A program made the position numbers and the translations under genes. The notes below the pieces were generated by a model. The model made no database searches and was not told the origin of the DNA. It worked only from the letters and a program-made list of their open reading frames with translations. From a virus, in the IMG/VR virus record IMGVR_UViG_3300042527_000576, positions 1 through 31,665 of that record: a stretch of 31,665 nucleotides of DNA; one strand, 5' to 3'. Shown here piece by piece: positions 23,556 through 31,633 of the stretch (position 1 is the first letter of the stretch; each line of letters begins with the position of its first letter).

Positions 23556-23961
23556 ATTTTACAGATATGCCGGGTCAATTGTAAAAATAAAAAAGATTTC
23601 TAAGGTAAAGAATAAAATCTTTGTAGAAAGACTTTCTGATAAAGAAATTATTGTAATACCTTATGAGCAATCAGAAATTTTAATTGTTCGGCTGTATACT
23701 GTTGGTGAGGTTGCTAAGATTGTTGAAAGAAGGCCTGATACACTCCGTAAGTATGAAAGAAAGAATTTGATTCCATCAGCCAGTAAGTTTGGTGATGAAT
23801 ACAAAGGATATTCTGACTGGAGATATTATGATGAAAGTGAAATCTATGAAATGGTAGAATTCTTCAATCAGCGCACACAAGGTCGCCCTGTCACTCAAAG
23901 TGGTGATATGGTTGGTAATAAGATAAAGTTAATAGAGCAAAAAGTCAAACTTCACAAGTGA
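23527..23961 (+). CDS. MerR-like helix-turn-helix DNA-binding protein
   Basis: The product has 144 residues. Residues 1-55 form a small beta-rich basic domain (RYAGSIVKIKKISKVKNKIF). From about residue 57 a MerR-type winged HTH is visible: LYTVGEVAKIVERRPDTLRK, then YERKNLIPS and RYYDESEIYEMVEFF, in which the wing and the Y/W-R-x-Y-x-x-x-E-I pattern are typical. It could be a regulator or an excisionase-like DNA architectural protein; no integrase is seen, so a regulator of phage genes is favoured. The start has a weak AGAGG and overlaps the zinc-ribbon gene. Confidence 0.7.
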   Translation: MISKKPQVNKFYRYAGSIVKIKKISKVKNKIFVERLSDKEIIVIPYEQSEILIVRLYTVGEVAKIVERRPDTLRKYERKNLIPSASKFGDEYKGYSDWRYYDESEIYEMVEFFNQRTQGRPVTQSGDMVGNKIKLIEQKVKLHK

Positions 23962-23968
23962 GGATATT

Positions 23969-24181
23969 ATGTCAAAAGAAAATGAAAAAGGTACAGAAAT
24001 TTGGGCATCACTCGGCATTACTAAGAATCTTGGTAATTACGAATCGTTGAGGCTAGATGCTGGCGCACGAACGCAGGCATCAGACCCTAATGACCCAGCG
24101 GCTTGGGCAAAAGTTTGGGAATCTATTGATGCTCAAATTGAAGCAAAGCTGCAGGAATTAGATAATGAAAGCCCTAAGTGA
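23969..24181 (+). CDS. Small acidic protein of unknown function
   Basis: The product has 70 residues, predicted to be mainly helical and acidic, with segments IWASLGITKNLGNYESLRLD, then AGARTQASDPNDPAAWAKVW and ESIDAQIEAKLQEL. I have an impression of similar short proteins in actinobacteriophages upstream of replication genes, but no function is known to me. A TGAGG ribosome-binding site precedes the ATG. Its 3' end overlaps the WhiB-like gene by 17 bases, so the two are likely co-translated. Confidence 0.6.
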   Translation: MSKENEKGTEIWASLGITKNLGNYESLRLDAGARTQASDPNDPAAWAKVWESIDAQIEAKLQELDNESPK

Positions 24182-24464
24182 TTGGCTGAATTTAGCAGTT
24201 TGTGCAAATGATGACAACCCTGCTGCTTGGCTATCGTATGATATTGAAAACATACGATATGCCAAGCACGGCTGTTCGAAATGTAAAGTTAGGCAGCAAT
24301 GTTTTTTAAATGCATGGCAGAATGAACCATATGTTGGTGTCAATGCAGGCATATCAGAATATGATTTTTTAATCCTTACATGGAAGGAGGCGAAGAAGGC
24401 TAATGGAAGTAACTGGTCAAGAACTAATAAAACACTTCAAAGAATCATGCAGGAAATTAAATAA
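24165..24464 (+). CDS. WhiB-like iron-sulfur transcription factor
   Basis: The product has 99 residues with C13, C37, C40 and C46, giving the WhiB pattern C-x(n)-C-x2-C-x5-C that holds a [4Fe-4S] cluster (VCANDDNPAAW, then CSKCKVRQQC). The G(V/I)WGG turn that follows in host WhiB proteins appears as GVNAG at 58-62. The C-terminal tail is basic (KEAKKANGSNWSRTNK), fitting DNA binding. WhiB proteins are confined to actinobacteria and their phages, where they act through the sigma factor SigA; phage copies such as TM4 WhiB can repress host whiB genes and affect superinfection. The start is the ATG inside the previous gene with AGGAA upstream. This gene is the main host clue in the window. Confidence 0.85.
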   Translation: MKALSDWLNLAVCANDDNPAAWLSYDIENIRYAKHGCSKCKVRQQCFLNAWQNEPYVGVNAGISEYDFLILTWKEAKKANGSNWSRTNKTLQRIMQEIK

Positions 24465-24708
24465 GCTATTTATTCCGGATTCCCCAAGGCAAGAAGCTGT
24501 TGCAGACGCTCTTGCTGAATTTTATAGCAAGAATGATTTATTCACAGCAGTTGATTTATTTATTAAATCAAAGACAGGGCCGTTTTTGATATTTGATTTT
24601 GCAATAGAATCCAAGTCTTATGTTGATAAATCAAAATTTGAATCTAAGGCAGTTGACAATTTCAAGGCTATAGTGGAGCAAACAAGAAAGAGAATGGAAT
24701 CTGAATGA
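24403..24708 (+). CDS. Unknown protein preceding helicase gene (possible helicase loader)
   Basis: The product has 101 residues, predicted largely helical: TGQELIKHFKESCRKLNKLF, then RQEAVADALAEFYSKNDLFT and VDKSKFESKAVDNFKAIVEQ. It overlaps the WhiB-like gene by 62 bases in another frame and the helicase gene by four bases (ATGA). GAAGG and AAGGAGG motifs precede the ATG. Position directly before a DnaB-type helicase and the helical content allow a role as a helicase loader or partner, but I see no diagnostic motif. Treat as unknown. Confidence 0.55.
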   Translation: MEVTGQELIKHFKESCRKLNKLFIPDSPRQEAVADALAEFYSKNDLFTAVDLFIKSKTGPFLIFDFAIESKSYVDKSKFESKAVDNFKAIVEQTRKRMESE

Positions 24709-25922
24709 ACTATGAGATTAGGTTACTTAACTGCATTATTGACAACGATGGTTATGTTGAGTCGGTCAATGCTGGCGCAGAGAATGTTTTTGTTGAATAC
24801 AAGGATATTTGGAATTTTATAATCAGTCACTATGACGAGCACAAAAAGGTTCCGTCTAAAGATACTGTAAAGCATCACCACCCAGATTTTGATTTTGTAT
24901 CGACTCCTGAACCTCTTAAGTATTATCTTGATGAGGCAAAGAGAGAGTCGTTGTCATACCAGACTCGGATGATTGTTTCTAAGGCTCATGCCATACTGGG
25001 CGATCTTGGTCCTAAAGAATCATTATCATTTCTGATGGAAGAAACTTCTAAGCTCTATAAGTTTTCTAGCAGTTTGAAAGATACCGATCTTGCTGGGGAG
25101 TGGAAAGATAGGGCAGATAGTTTAAGAGAGCGGTCTTTGCGTGGGAATGATGAATTGCAAGGAGTGCCAAGCGGTATCAATGTTATTGATAAAACATTCG
25201 GCGGCTGGCAACCAGGAGATTTTGTTGTTCTTCTTGGCTGGACGGGTGTTGGTAAGTCATTCATTGCAAGATTATTTGCTGTTAATGCATGGAAAGCTGG
25301 TTATAGACCATTGATCATTTCACTTGAAATGAATAAGATGCAGGAGGGGCAGAGGCTTGATACCTTGTTGAATAATGGCGAAGGTAACTTTACCAATACA
25401 GATCTTGTCAGAGCCAACCCTGCCATTGTTGATAAGTATGAGAAATGGGCGGAGGCTACTTTCACTGGCAAGCATGCTATTCATCTTGTTACATCAGAGG
25501 GTCTTGAGACTGCTGACCAAAACATGGTACAGGCAAAGATTGACCAGTATCATCCGGATATGGTAATTCTTGATTACCATGGTTTGTTTGATGATTCAAG
25601 CGGTGCCAAGACAGAGACAGAGAAAGCAAAGAATTTGTCTAAGGCATTTAAGCGCATGGCTGTTAAAAATAATATTCCAATTATCGATGTTGCAGCAGTA
25701 ACAATGTCAGAGGGGCACTCTGAGCGTCCACCTGAACTAGAAGAGGTTGCGTGGAGTAAGCAATTGGCTTATGACGCAGACCTTGTTCTGGCAATTCATC
25801 GTGAGCCATCATCTGATGTGTTTCAAGTTGTGTCTAGGAAAGTTAGGCGAGCTGGTCACTTCGGGTTCTATCTTAGATGGAACTTGGAAACAGGTAAGTG
25901 GGCTGAGGAATGGGACATTTAA
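24705..25922 (+). CDS. Replicative DNA helicase, DnaB-type
   Basis: The product has 405 residues. The N-terminal 140 residues are helical (like the DnaB N-terminal domain but short). The RecA-like motor begins near 155 with GVPSGINVIDKTFGGWQPGD, a typical DnaB opening, then Walker A GWTGVGKS at 178-185 (K184), PLIISLEMN near 205, Walker B MVILDYHG with D290, and a late RKVRRAGHFGFYLRWN segment. It unwinds DNA ahead of the phage polymerase as a hexamer. Start by ATGA overlap with the preceding gene; its stop overlaps the next start as TAATG. Separate primase downstream shows that helicase and primase are two proteins, unlike T7 gp4. Confidence 0.9.
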   Translation: MNYEIRLLNCIIDNDGYVESVNAGAENVFVEYKDIWNFIISHYDEHKKVPSKDTVKHHHPDFDFVSTPEPLKYYLDEAKRESLSYQTRMIVSKAHAILGDLGPKESLSFLMEETSKLYKFSSSLKDTDLAGEWKDRADSLRERSLRGNDELQGVPSGINVIDKTFGGWQPGDFVVLLGWTGVGKSFIARLFAVNAWKAGYRPLIISLEMNKMQEGQRLDTLLNNGEGNFTNTDLVRANPAIVDKYEKWAEATFTGKHAIHLVTSEGLETADQNMVQAKIDQYHPDMVILDYHGLFDDSSGAKTETEKAKNLSKAFKRMAVKNNIPIIDVAAVTMSEGHSERPPELEEVAWSKQLAYDADLVLAIHREPSSDVFQVVSRKVRRAGHFGFYLRWNLETGKWAEEWDI

Positions 25923-26107
25923 TGGAAACTTGCTTGAGCGGAACTGCGAAAGACATAGAAACAATCGCTAAACTTAGACCGTGGATGGAAGATGAAGCTA
26001 GGATTAAGTATGGGTTCAAGGGTGAGACAAGGCTGATTACAGACTATGATAAAGAATCAGAAATATTTTCATTCTCAATCATTTTTGACGATGAACCTAG
26101 AAGCTGA
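25922..26107 (+). CDS. Short unknown protein between helicase and primase
   Basis: The product has 61 residues (start METCLSGTAKDIETIAKLRP, then WMEDEARIKYGFKGETRLIT). It starts at a TAATG overlap with the helicase stop, and its last 17 bases overlap the primase start, so it belongs to the same translationally coupled run. It is charged, with no membrane or metal motif. I do not recognise it. Confidence 0.55.
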   Translation: METCLSGTAKDIETIAKLRPWMEDEARIKYGFKGETRLITDYDKESEIFSFSIIFDDEPRS

Positions 26108-26990
26108 AATTAAAGATCTGCTCCAGAAGTATGGCATTCATGTTCATACTGAATCTGGCAATGAGATTACTTTCTATTGCCCTTTCCATAAGAACAGAAA
26201 TACTCCATCGTTTTATTTAAATAAAAAAACAGGGTTATGGCAATGTTTTAATCCATCATGTGGAGAAAAAGGTAACTTTAAGAAACTATATAGACAGATC
26301 ACTGGTAAATCCTATGGCAGAGAAACAAAGCTAGATCCTGCCGCATTAAAAAACGAGATAGATAGAGCCCTGCGCCCTGTTGTTCCAGAGAAGGAAATTT
26401 CTTTGGATACAATGATTCTTGATTATGATAGTGATGATGCCAAAGATAAGTTGTTGCCATTTCTTGAGCGTGGTTTGTCTATTGATACGCTATCTCACTT
26501 TGAAGTGGGGTTTTCTAGCGGTAAGAATCGTATAGTTATCCCAGTGAGGAATCCTCAATACAAACTGGTTGGCTTGATAGGCAGGGCTGTCAGTAGTGAG
26601 CAGGAGCCTAGATACTTGTATAATACTGGGTTTAAAAGAGCTACTGTGTTGTTCAATATACAGAATGCTAAGTTACACAGTGATGTTATAATAGTAGAGG
26701 GGAGTGTTGACGCAATGAAGGTCCACGAAGCTGGATTCCCGAATGTGGTTGCGTCATTGGGTGCTCAAGTGTCTCCACAGCAAGTATCTATGTTGAAAAA
26801 ATATTTTGATAGAATAATTATATTTTCTGACAATGATGACGCTGGAGAGGCTATGAAAGGTGCTATAATAAATTCTTGTTGCGGTAAAGAACTGTACGCA
26901 GCCAAGATCTCCGATGGGTTGAAAGATCCAGGGGAGATGTCAGTAAAGCAAATTAAAGACAGTATCACAAACAAACAAATAATAGTATAG
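26091..26990 (+). CDS. DnaG-type DNA primase (short)
   Basis: The product has 299 residues from ATG 26091. An in-frame ATG at 26046 is rejected because it would add 15 residues inside the previous gene with no homology. Residues 28-58 form a CHC2 zinc finger with C30, H33, C52 and C57 (YCPFHKN, then WQCFNPSCG); the last pair is spaced C-x4-C, where C-x2-C is usual. Residues 130-190 hold the catalytic core start (LPFLERGLSIDTLSHFEVGF), and the Toprim domain shows VEGSVDAMK with E203 and D207, then FSDNDDAG with D247 and D249. It makes RNA primers for the phage polymerase. Bacterial DnaG is roughly twice this length; the C-terminal helicase-binding domain is missing. Confidence 0.9.
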   Translation: MNLEAEIKDLLQKYGIHVHTESGNEITFYCPFHKNRNTPSFYLNKKTGLWQCFNPSCGEKGNFKKLYRQITGKSYGRETKLDPAALKNEIDRALRPVVPEKEISLDTMILDYDSDDAKDKLLPFLERGLSIDTLSHFEVGFSSGKNRIVIPVRNPQYKLVGLIGRAVSSEQEPRYLYNTGFKRATVLFNIQNAKLHSDVIIVEGSVDAMKVHEAGFPNVVASLGAQVSPQQVSMLKKYFDRIIIFSDNDDAGEAMKGAIINSCCGKELYAAKISDGLKDPGEMSVKQIKDSITNKQIIV

Positions 26991-26998
26991 GAGACAAT

Positions 26999-27646
26999 AT
27001 GTCATTTACATCACTAAAAACACTAAAAGACCTTGAGAAGGCGGTAGTACCGGCTCCTGGGGCAGCAAAGGGAGTGAAGAAATACTTTACTCTGCAATCA
27101 GGAGACTCTTTCAAGATTCGCTTCAGGCAAGAGCTTACCGAGGATGCAAAATATTATAATGAAGAGATTGGAACTGGTATTACAGTTCCTGTGGTCACTT
27201 CGCCAATCAACTGGAAGTGGAGAGTTGCCTCTACTGCTTCATTTGAAAAATTTAATTATCGTTGCTGGGCAACAGAGCAGTCAGTTTCAGACAAGGCTTG
27301 GAAACCTAAGCCTCACCTGTTGATCAACATTGCAGTAGAAGTAGAGCCAGGAATTTGGGAACCACGAATTCTAGACACTACTTTCAATCAGCGCCATGTT
27401 GGTTTGACTTTGATTGAGTATGCAAAAGAGTTTGGGACTATTACAGACAGAGAGTACAAGTATTCGAGAACAGGCTCTGCCGCTTCGGATACTAATTATA
27501 GTTTGATTCCTCTGAATGTTACAGAAGCAAGTAAGGCAATTACTGAATTGCCATTGCATGAGTTGGAGAATGTATACATGACTCTTTCTTATGAAAAGCA
27601 GCAAATATTCCTAACAACTGGAGAGTTGAACAAGGATTCTTGGTAG
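26999..27646 (+). CDS. Probable single-stranded DNA-binding protein
   Basis: The product has 215 residues, with a good ribosome-binding site (AGGAG). It is beta-rich with aromatic-containing strands (SFKIRFRQELTEDAKYYNEE, then INWKWRV, FNYRCWATEQ and HLLINIAVEVEPGIWEPRIL) and a segment TTFNQRHVGLTLIEYAKEFG. The position between primase and polymerase genes and this pattern, which I associate with phage SSB-like proteins encoded beside replication genes, suggest an SSB. It lacks an obvious acidic C-terminal tail of the bacterial SSB kind (it ends TTGELNKDSW), so it may be a different ssDNA-binding family. A strong terminator follows the gene, which fits high expression. Confidence 0.6.
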   Translation: MSFTSLKTLKDLEKAVVPAPGAAKGVKKYFTLQSGDSFKIRFRQELTEDAKYYNEEIGTGITVPVVTSPINWKWRVASTASFEKFNYRCWATEQSVSDKAWKPKPHLLINIAVEVEPGIWEPRILDTTFNQRHVGLTLIEYAKEFGTITDREYKYSRTGSAASDTNYSLIPLNVTEASKAITELPLHELENVYMTLSYEKQQIFLTTGELNKDSW

Positions 27647-27670
27647 AATCTAAGTAATTCTATTACTCAA

Positions 27671-27695
27671 GGGCAGGGGGAAACCCCTGCCCTTT
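27671..27695 (+). terminator. Strong rho-independent terminator
   Basis: GGGCAGGGG (27671-27679), loop GAAA, CCCCTGCCC (27684-27692), then TTT. The nine-base GC-rich stem with a GAAA tetraloop is perfect. The T-run is short, so termination may be partial. It ends the replication transcript after the probable SSB gene. Confidence 0.85.
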
Positions 27696-27709
27696 AACAA
27701 AGGAATATA

Positions 27710-28234
27710 GTGAAAAGAAAAAAAATAGTTTTAGATTTAGACGGCGTTATTGCCGACATAGACACAGCTGTTTCTAATCATTTACTGGACGAGAGCGGCG
27801 CTAAAACTGATTACTCTAGCTGGTTCACTACTGATACTAAAAATGAAGAAGCTTTAAAATTATTTAATAATCCTATTTTTTGGAAAAACATTAAACCATT
27901 TGAGGATGCCTGGTATCAGGTAAACAAATGGTTTTCTGATGATGTCGATGTTCATATTGTTACTGCTCGCAGGATGGAAGAGGCTGTTCGTTCAACAGAG
28001 CCTTGGTTAGATGCATGGAAAATTAACACCTTGCGCCCTCAGTTTTCTAAAATGAATGTAAAGCATAAGATTATTGCAGAGATTGATCCTCTTTTTGTTG
28101 TTGAGGATAATCCACACGAGGTTATTTCTTTAAGAAGTCATGGAATTAATTGCTACCTGCGGAAGGCGTGGTACAATAAAGATTTCTGGGATGACCTTCC
28201 TTGTATTGAAACACTTTATGAATTGGAGATTTAA
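27710..28234 (+). CDS. HAD-family 5'(3')-deoxyribonucleotidase
   Basis: The product has 174 residues and begins with GTG after AAGGA. HAD motif I is VLDLDGVIAD with nucleophile D9 and acid D11; motif II is HIVTARR; motif III/IV include KHKIIAEIDPLFVVEDNPHE (conserved Lys and ED pair). Size, the DLDGVIAD opening and a YxxxxxFWKNIKPFEDAW cap segment match the 5'(3')-deoxyribonucleotidase (NT5C) group, which removes phosphate from deoxynucleoside monophosphates. In a phage this would tune the dNTP pool. It is followed without a gap by the polymerase gene. Confidence 0.8.
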   Translation: MKRKKIVLDLDGVIADIDTAVSNHLLDESGAKTDYSSWFTTDTKNEEALKLFNNPIFWKNIKPFEDAWYQVNKWFSDDVDVHIVTARRMEEAVRSTEPWLDAWKINTLRPQFSKMNVKHKIIAEIDPLFVVEDNPHEVISLRSHGINCYLRKAWYNKDFWDDLPCIETLYELEI

Positions 28235-31200
28235 GTGACAGAGTTTGTTCACCTTCATTGTCACAGCGAGCATTCCTTGCTTGATGGGATGTCTACCCCC
28301 GAAGAGATAGCCCAGATATCTAGCACTAATGGTCAGTTTGCAGCAGCGCTTACGGATCATGGCACGATGGCTGGGGTTTTGCGTTTTCAAGATGCATGCA
28401 AGAAGCATTCGGTCCGTCCAGTGTTCGGTGTTGAGGCGTACTTCGTCCCATCTGTTGGGGGCGACAGTGATGGTAAGCATGAGCGATTCCATTTAATTTT
28501 GCTGGCAAAGAATGATGAAGGCTTAAAGAAGTTGTTTAAACTGTCGCAGATATCTTGGCAGGATAATTTTTACTATAAGCCAAGAATTGATTTTGATCTA
28601 CTGGAGAGCATGGTTGACGATGACATTATTTCACTGTCAGGATGCAGAGGAAGCTCAATTGCAAAAGCTATTGAATCTGGCGATACCGGCAGGGCGGAAA
28701 TGCTTGCTGATAGATTTACAAAAATATTCAAGGACGATTTCTACTTTGAACTTCAAGCATGGAACCCTAAAGAGATTAATGATGGTCTATTGGATTTGTC
28801 TAAAGCTTTTGGCAAGAAAGCTGTTGCGACAGCTGATTGCCATTTTCCGACTCATTCAGATAAAGCTTGCGAGGAAGTGTTGCTTCTCATTTCTCAGTAC
28901 CCAAGCCTTGGTGCTGGGATAACAAACCTTGCGAAAGAAAATGCGGCGACTCTTCATACTTGCGGGAGTGACTTGCTCAGTAAGGTTAATCATCTGTACC
29001 CAGAAAGAAATCTTCGCTTTGATGATATTGATCCATATGTTGCGGATGCTGAAACTGTTTTATCTTGGTTTAAGAAAGCTGGTTATGATAGGCCTGACAT
29101 TCTTGAGAATACCATTGAGGTTGCAAGCAAGTGCAGTGCTGAAATTAGGAAGAGAAGAAACCTTCTTCCTAAGTATATTAAATCACTAGACTCTGATGAG
29201 TATTTGCGTGAGATAACAGAGTTCAGAGTTAAAGAACTTGGTCTTGGTGATGAGTACAAGGTTAGACTTGAGGAAGAGCTGGGTATTATCAAGCAACTTG
29301 GTTTTGCCGATTACTTCCTTATTGTGTGGGACTTGATATCTTGGGCTGATGCTAACAATGTTGGTCGTGGGACTGGTCGTGGTTCTGTCGGCGGTAGCCT
29401 GATGGCGTATTTATTAAACATATCCAAGGTTGATCCTATTAAATACAACCTGCTCTTTGCAAGATTTATTAACCCTGAGCGCAATGACTATCCGGATATT
29501 GACTTGGACTTTGAGGATAAAAGAAGAAATGAAGTTAAAGAATATCTGAGAAATAGATGGGGCAGGGATCATGTTGCAGCTATTACCACCTATGGTACAT
29601 TTAAGCCTAAGTCTGTAGTCAAAGATGTTGCTAGAGTATTGCAAGTGTCTTACGAAGAAACTAACAATATAACTCCATTTTTTGAGACAATTGAAGAATT
29701 AATTGAGTCACCTAAGGGTAAGATTTTTTGTAACAAATATCCTGATGTTCCCAAGTTAGCTAAGAGGCTAGAGGGGCGGATTAGAAATGTTGGCATCCAT
29801 GCTGCAGGCATGGTCGTGTCATCAATCCCTCTCCATGAAGTTTGCCCTATTGAGACTAGAAAAGATACTGATAGCGATCAGCGGACTACTGTTACTGCTT
29901 TTGATATGACAGACGCTGAAGCTGTTGGGCTTATTAAAATAGATATTTTAGGTCTAAAGACCGTATCTGTGATTAAAGACTGCTTAGCGAAGATCAAGGA
30001 GCGTCTGGGAGTGGATATGGAGGCGCAATCCCTTTCGCTTGATGATCCAAAAGTTTTTGAGAATTTTAATAATGGCAACACGGTCGGTGTCTTTCAGACA
30101 GATGCGGCGGCTTATCGAAACCTAATTGAGAGAATGGGTATTGATAACTTTAATGACTTGGTTGTTAGTAACGCACTGGTAAGACCAGGAGCTTTGCTAT
30201 CACAAGGCCAAAAGTATATTGATTGCAAAAAGGGTTTTACACAACCTTATTATCCTGACAAGTCAGTTGAAGAGATTCTGAAAGAGACTTACGGAACAGT
30301 TATTTTTCAAGAGCAATTGATGCAGATGTCCGTTATGATATCTGGGTTTACATGGTCAGATGCAGACAAGCTGAGAAAGATTATTGGTAAGAAGAGAGAT
30401 GTTAATGAATTTAAAGAATTTAAGGATAAGTTCATTAATAATGCTATTATTCCAAAAGCTGAGGCGAGGCAGATGTGGGCGGAGTTCGAGATGTCGGCTC
30501 TGTATATGTTTAATAAATCCCATGCCGTAGCGTATTCGATGCTGTCTTACCAGACAATGTGGTTGAAGGTGAATTACCCTCTAGAGTTTATTTGGTCTTT
30601 GTTGTACAACGAGGATTCAACAGAGAAAATCACTGCTTACTTGATGGAAGCACAGCGGCTCGGCATTCCTATCTTGCCTCCTGATGTTAACTATTCTGAG
30701 GAATACTTTACAACTGATAGCAGGACTGGTCTTGATGCTATTCGGTTTGGTTTAACAAATGTTGCTGGTTGCGGTTCCTCTGCTATTAAAGAGATCATAA
30801 ATAAGCGTCCGTTCACTTGTTTAGATGAGTTTAATAATAAATGTTCAAAGTCTGCAGTTAAAGCTCCATTGCGTCTTAATTTGGAGAAAGTCGGGGCGTA
30901 TGCATCACTAAATCATATTTCTCAATATGAGCATGAGCGCTACTATCTTCCTGTTCTTGGGTTCTCAATCCAATCCGGGGAAGAGAAGAATGAAATGGAT
31001 GAATTTGTGGGCAACCTTGCAGACTTCCATGAAATAAATTCACCGTTGACTTTGATCAAGGCTATTGTTCGATCAACAAAGAAAACTCCGCAATATTTAA
31101 GAATTGAATTTGAAGACTTCTCAGGTTCAGCAACAGTGTTTGCTGACAGGAATACTGAGATGGCTAATCGAGATTATGTTTATGCTTTAATTGGCGACAG

Positions 31201-31633
31201 AACATTGCATTCATTTTGTGATGCTTATAATTTTATTGACACTGATTTGCATAAATTTATCAATCTTCGGCAAAAAGGTGACAATCACGAATATAACTGG
31301 CTTTATGATACTGGGCTGGGGCATGTTGGAGAGGAGAAGACTTTGATGTATGTTATGCACTCAAGAGTGTTTACAACATCTAAGGATAAAACTATGGCAA
31401 ATCTATATTGTTGGGATGGTCAACAGATTTTTAAAATTGTGATATTCCCTAGACCATATGCCAAGCTTAAAAGTGTTATCAAACAAGGTCAGTGGTATGC
31501 TGCTCGTCTTTCTAAGATTGAAGAGAAACAAACACTAACTCGTATGGACTCATACAAGGTTGAGTCTGAGTCTGCTATAATATCTATCGATAATTATATA
31601 CAGAGGAAAAATCTTGTCCCTGTTGCTAGTTAA
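28235..31633 (+). CDS. dnaE: DNA polymerase III alpha subunit (family C, DnaE-type)
   Basis: The product has 1132 residues and starts with GTG directly after the previous stop. The N-terminal PHP domain is intact by motif: VHLHCHSEHS (H6, H8), TDHG (D41, H42), GVEAYF (E67) and TADCHF (D201, H203). The palm has GRGTGRGSVGGSLMAYLL and the catalytic PDIDLDF with D421 and D423, and IDILGLKTVSVI with D570 as third Asp. A helix-hairpin-helix region and an OB fold (residues about 945-1000, LIKAIVRSTKKTPQYLRIEF) follow. It is close to bacterial DnaE1 in length but lacks a tau-binding C-terminal extension. No clear clamp-binding QxxLF-type motif is seen. It would replicate the phage genome. Confidence 0.95.
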   Translation: MTEFVHLHCHSEHSLLDGMSTPEEIAQISSTNGQFAAALTDHGTMAGVLRFQDACKKHSVRPVFGVEAYFVPSVGGDSDGKHERFHLILLAKNDEGLKKLFKLSQISWQDNFYYKPRIDFDLLESMVDDDIISLSGCRGSSIAKAIESGDTGRAEMLADRFTKIFKDDFYFELQAWNPKEINDGLLDLSKAFGKKAVATADCHFPTHSDKACEEVLLLISQYPSLGAGITNLAKENAATLHTCGSDLLSKVNHLYPERNLRFDDIDPYVADAETVLSWFKKAGYDRPDILENTIEVASKCSAEIRKRRNLLPKYIKSLDSDEYLREITEFRVKELGLGDEYKVRLEEELGIIKQLGFADYFLIVWDLISWADANNVGRGTGRGSVGGSLMAYLLNISKVDPIKYNLLFARFINPERNDYPDIDLDFEDKRRNEVKEYLRNRWGRDHVAAITTYGTFKPKSVVKDVARVLQVSYEETNNITPFFETIEELIESPKGKIFCNKYPDVPKLAKRLEGRIRNVGIHAAGMVVSSIPLHEVCPIETRKDTDSDQRTTVTAFDMTDAEAVGLIKIDILGLKTVSVIKDCLAKIKERLGVDMEAQSLSLDDPKVFENFNNGNTVGVFQTDAAAYRNLIERMGIDNFNDLVVSNALVRPGALLSQGQKYIDCKKGFTQPYYPDKSVEEILKETYGTVIFQEQLMQMSVMISGFTWSDADKLRKIIGKKRDVNEFKEFKDKFINNAIIPKAEARQMWAEFEMSALYMFNKSHAVAYSMLSYQTMWLKVNYPLEFIWSLLYNEDSTEKITAYLMEAQRLGIPILPPDVNYSEEYFTTDSRTGLDAIRFGLTNVAGCGSSAIKEIINKRPFTCLDEFNNKCSKSAVKAPLRLNLEKVGAYASLNHISQYEHERYYLPVLGFSIQSGEEKNEMDEFVGNLADFHEINSPLTLIKAIVRSTKKTPQYLRIEFEDFSGSATVFADRNTEMANRDYVYALIGDRTLHSFCDAYNFIDTDLHKFINLRQKGDNHEYNWLYDTGLGHVGEEKTLMYVMHSRVFTTSKDKTMANLYCWDGQQIFKIVIFPRPYAKLKSVIKQGQWYAARLSKIEEKQTLTRMDSYKVESESAIISIDNYIQRKNLVPVAS

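Noticed and set aside
23527-23961. Excisionase paired with an integrase (temperate phage)
   Set aside because: The HTH is MerR-like but no integrase, attachment site or repressor is visible in the window, so lysogeny cannot be claimed.
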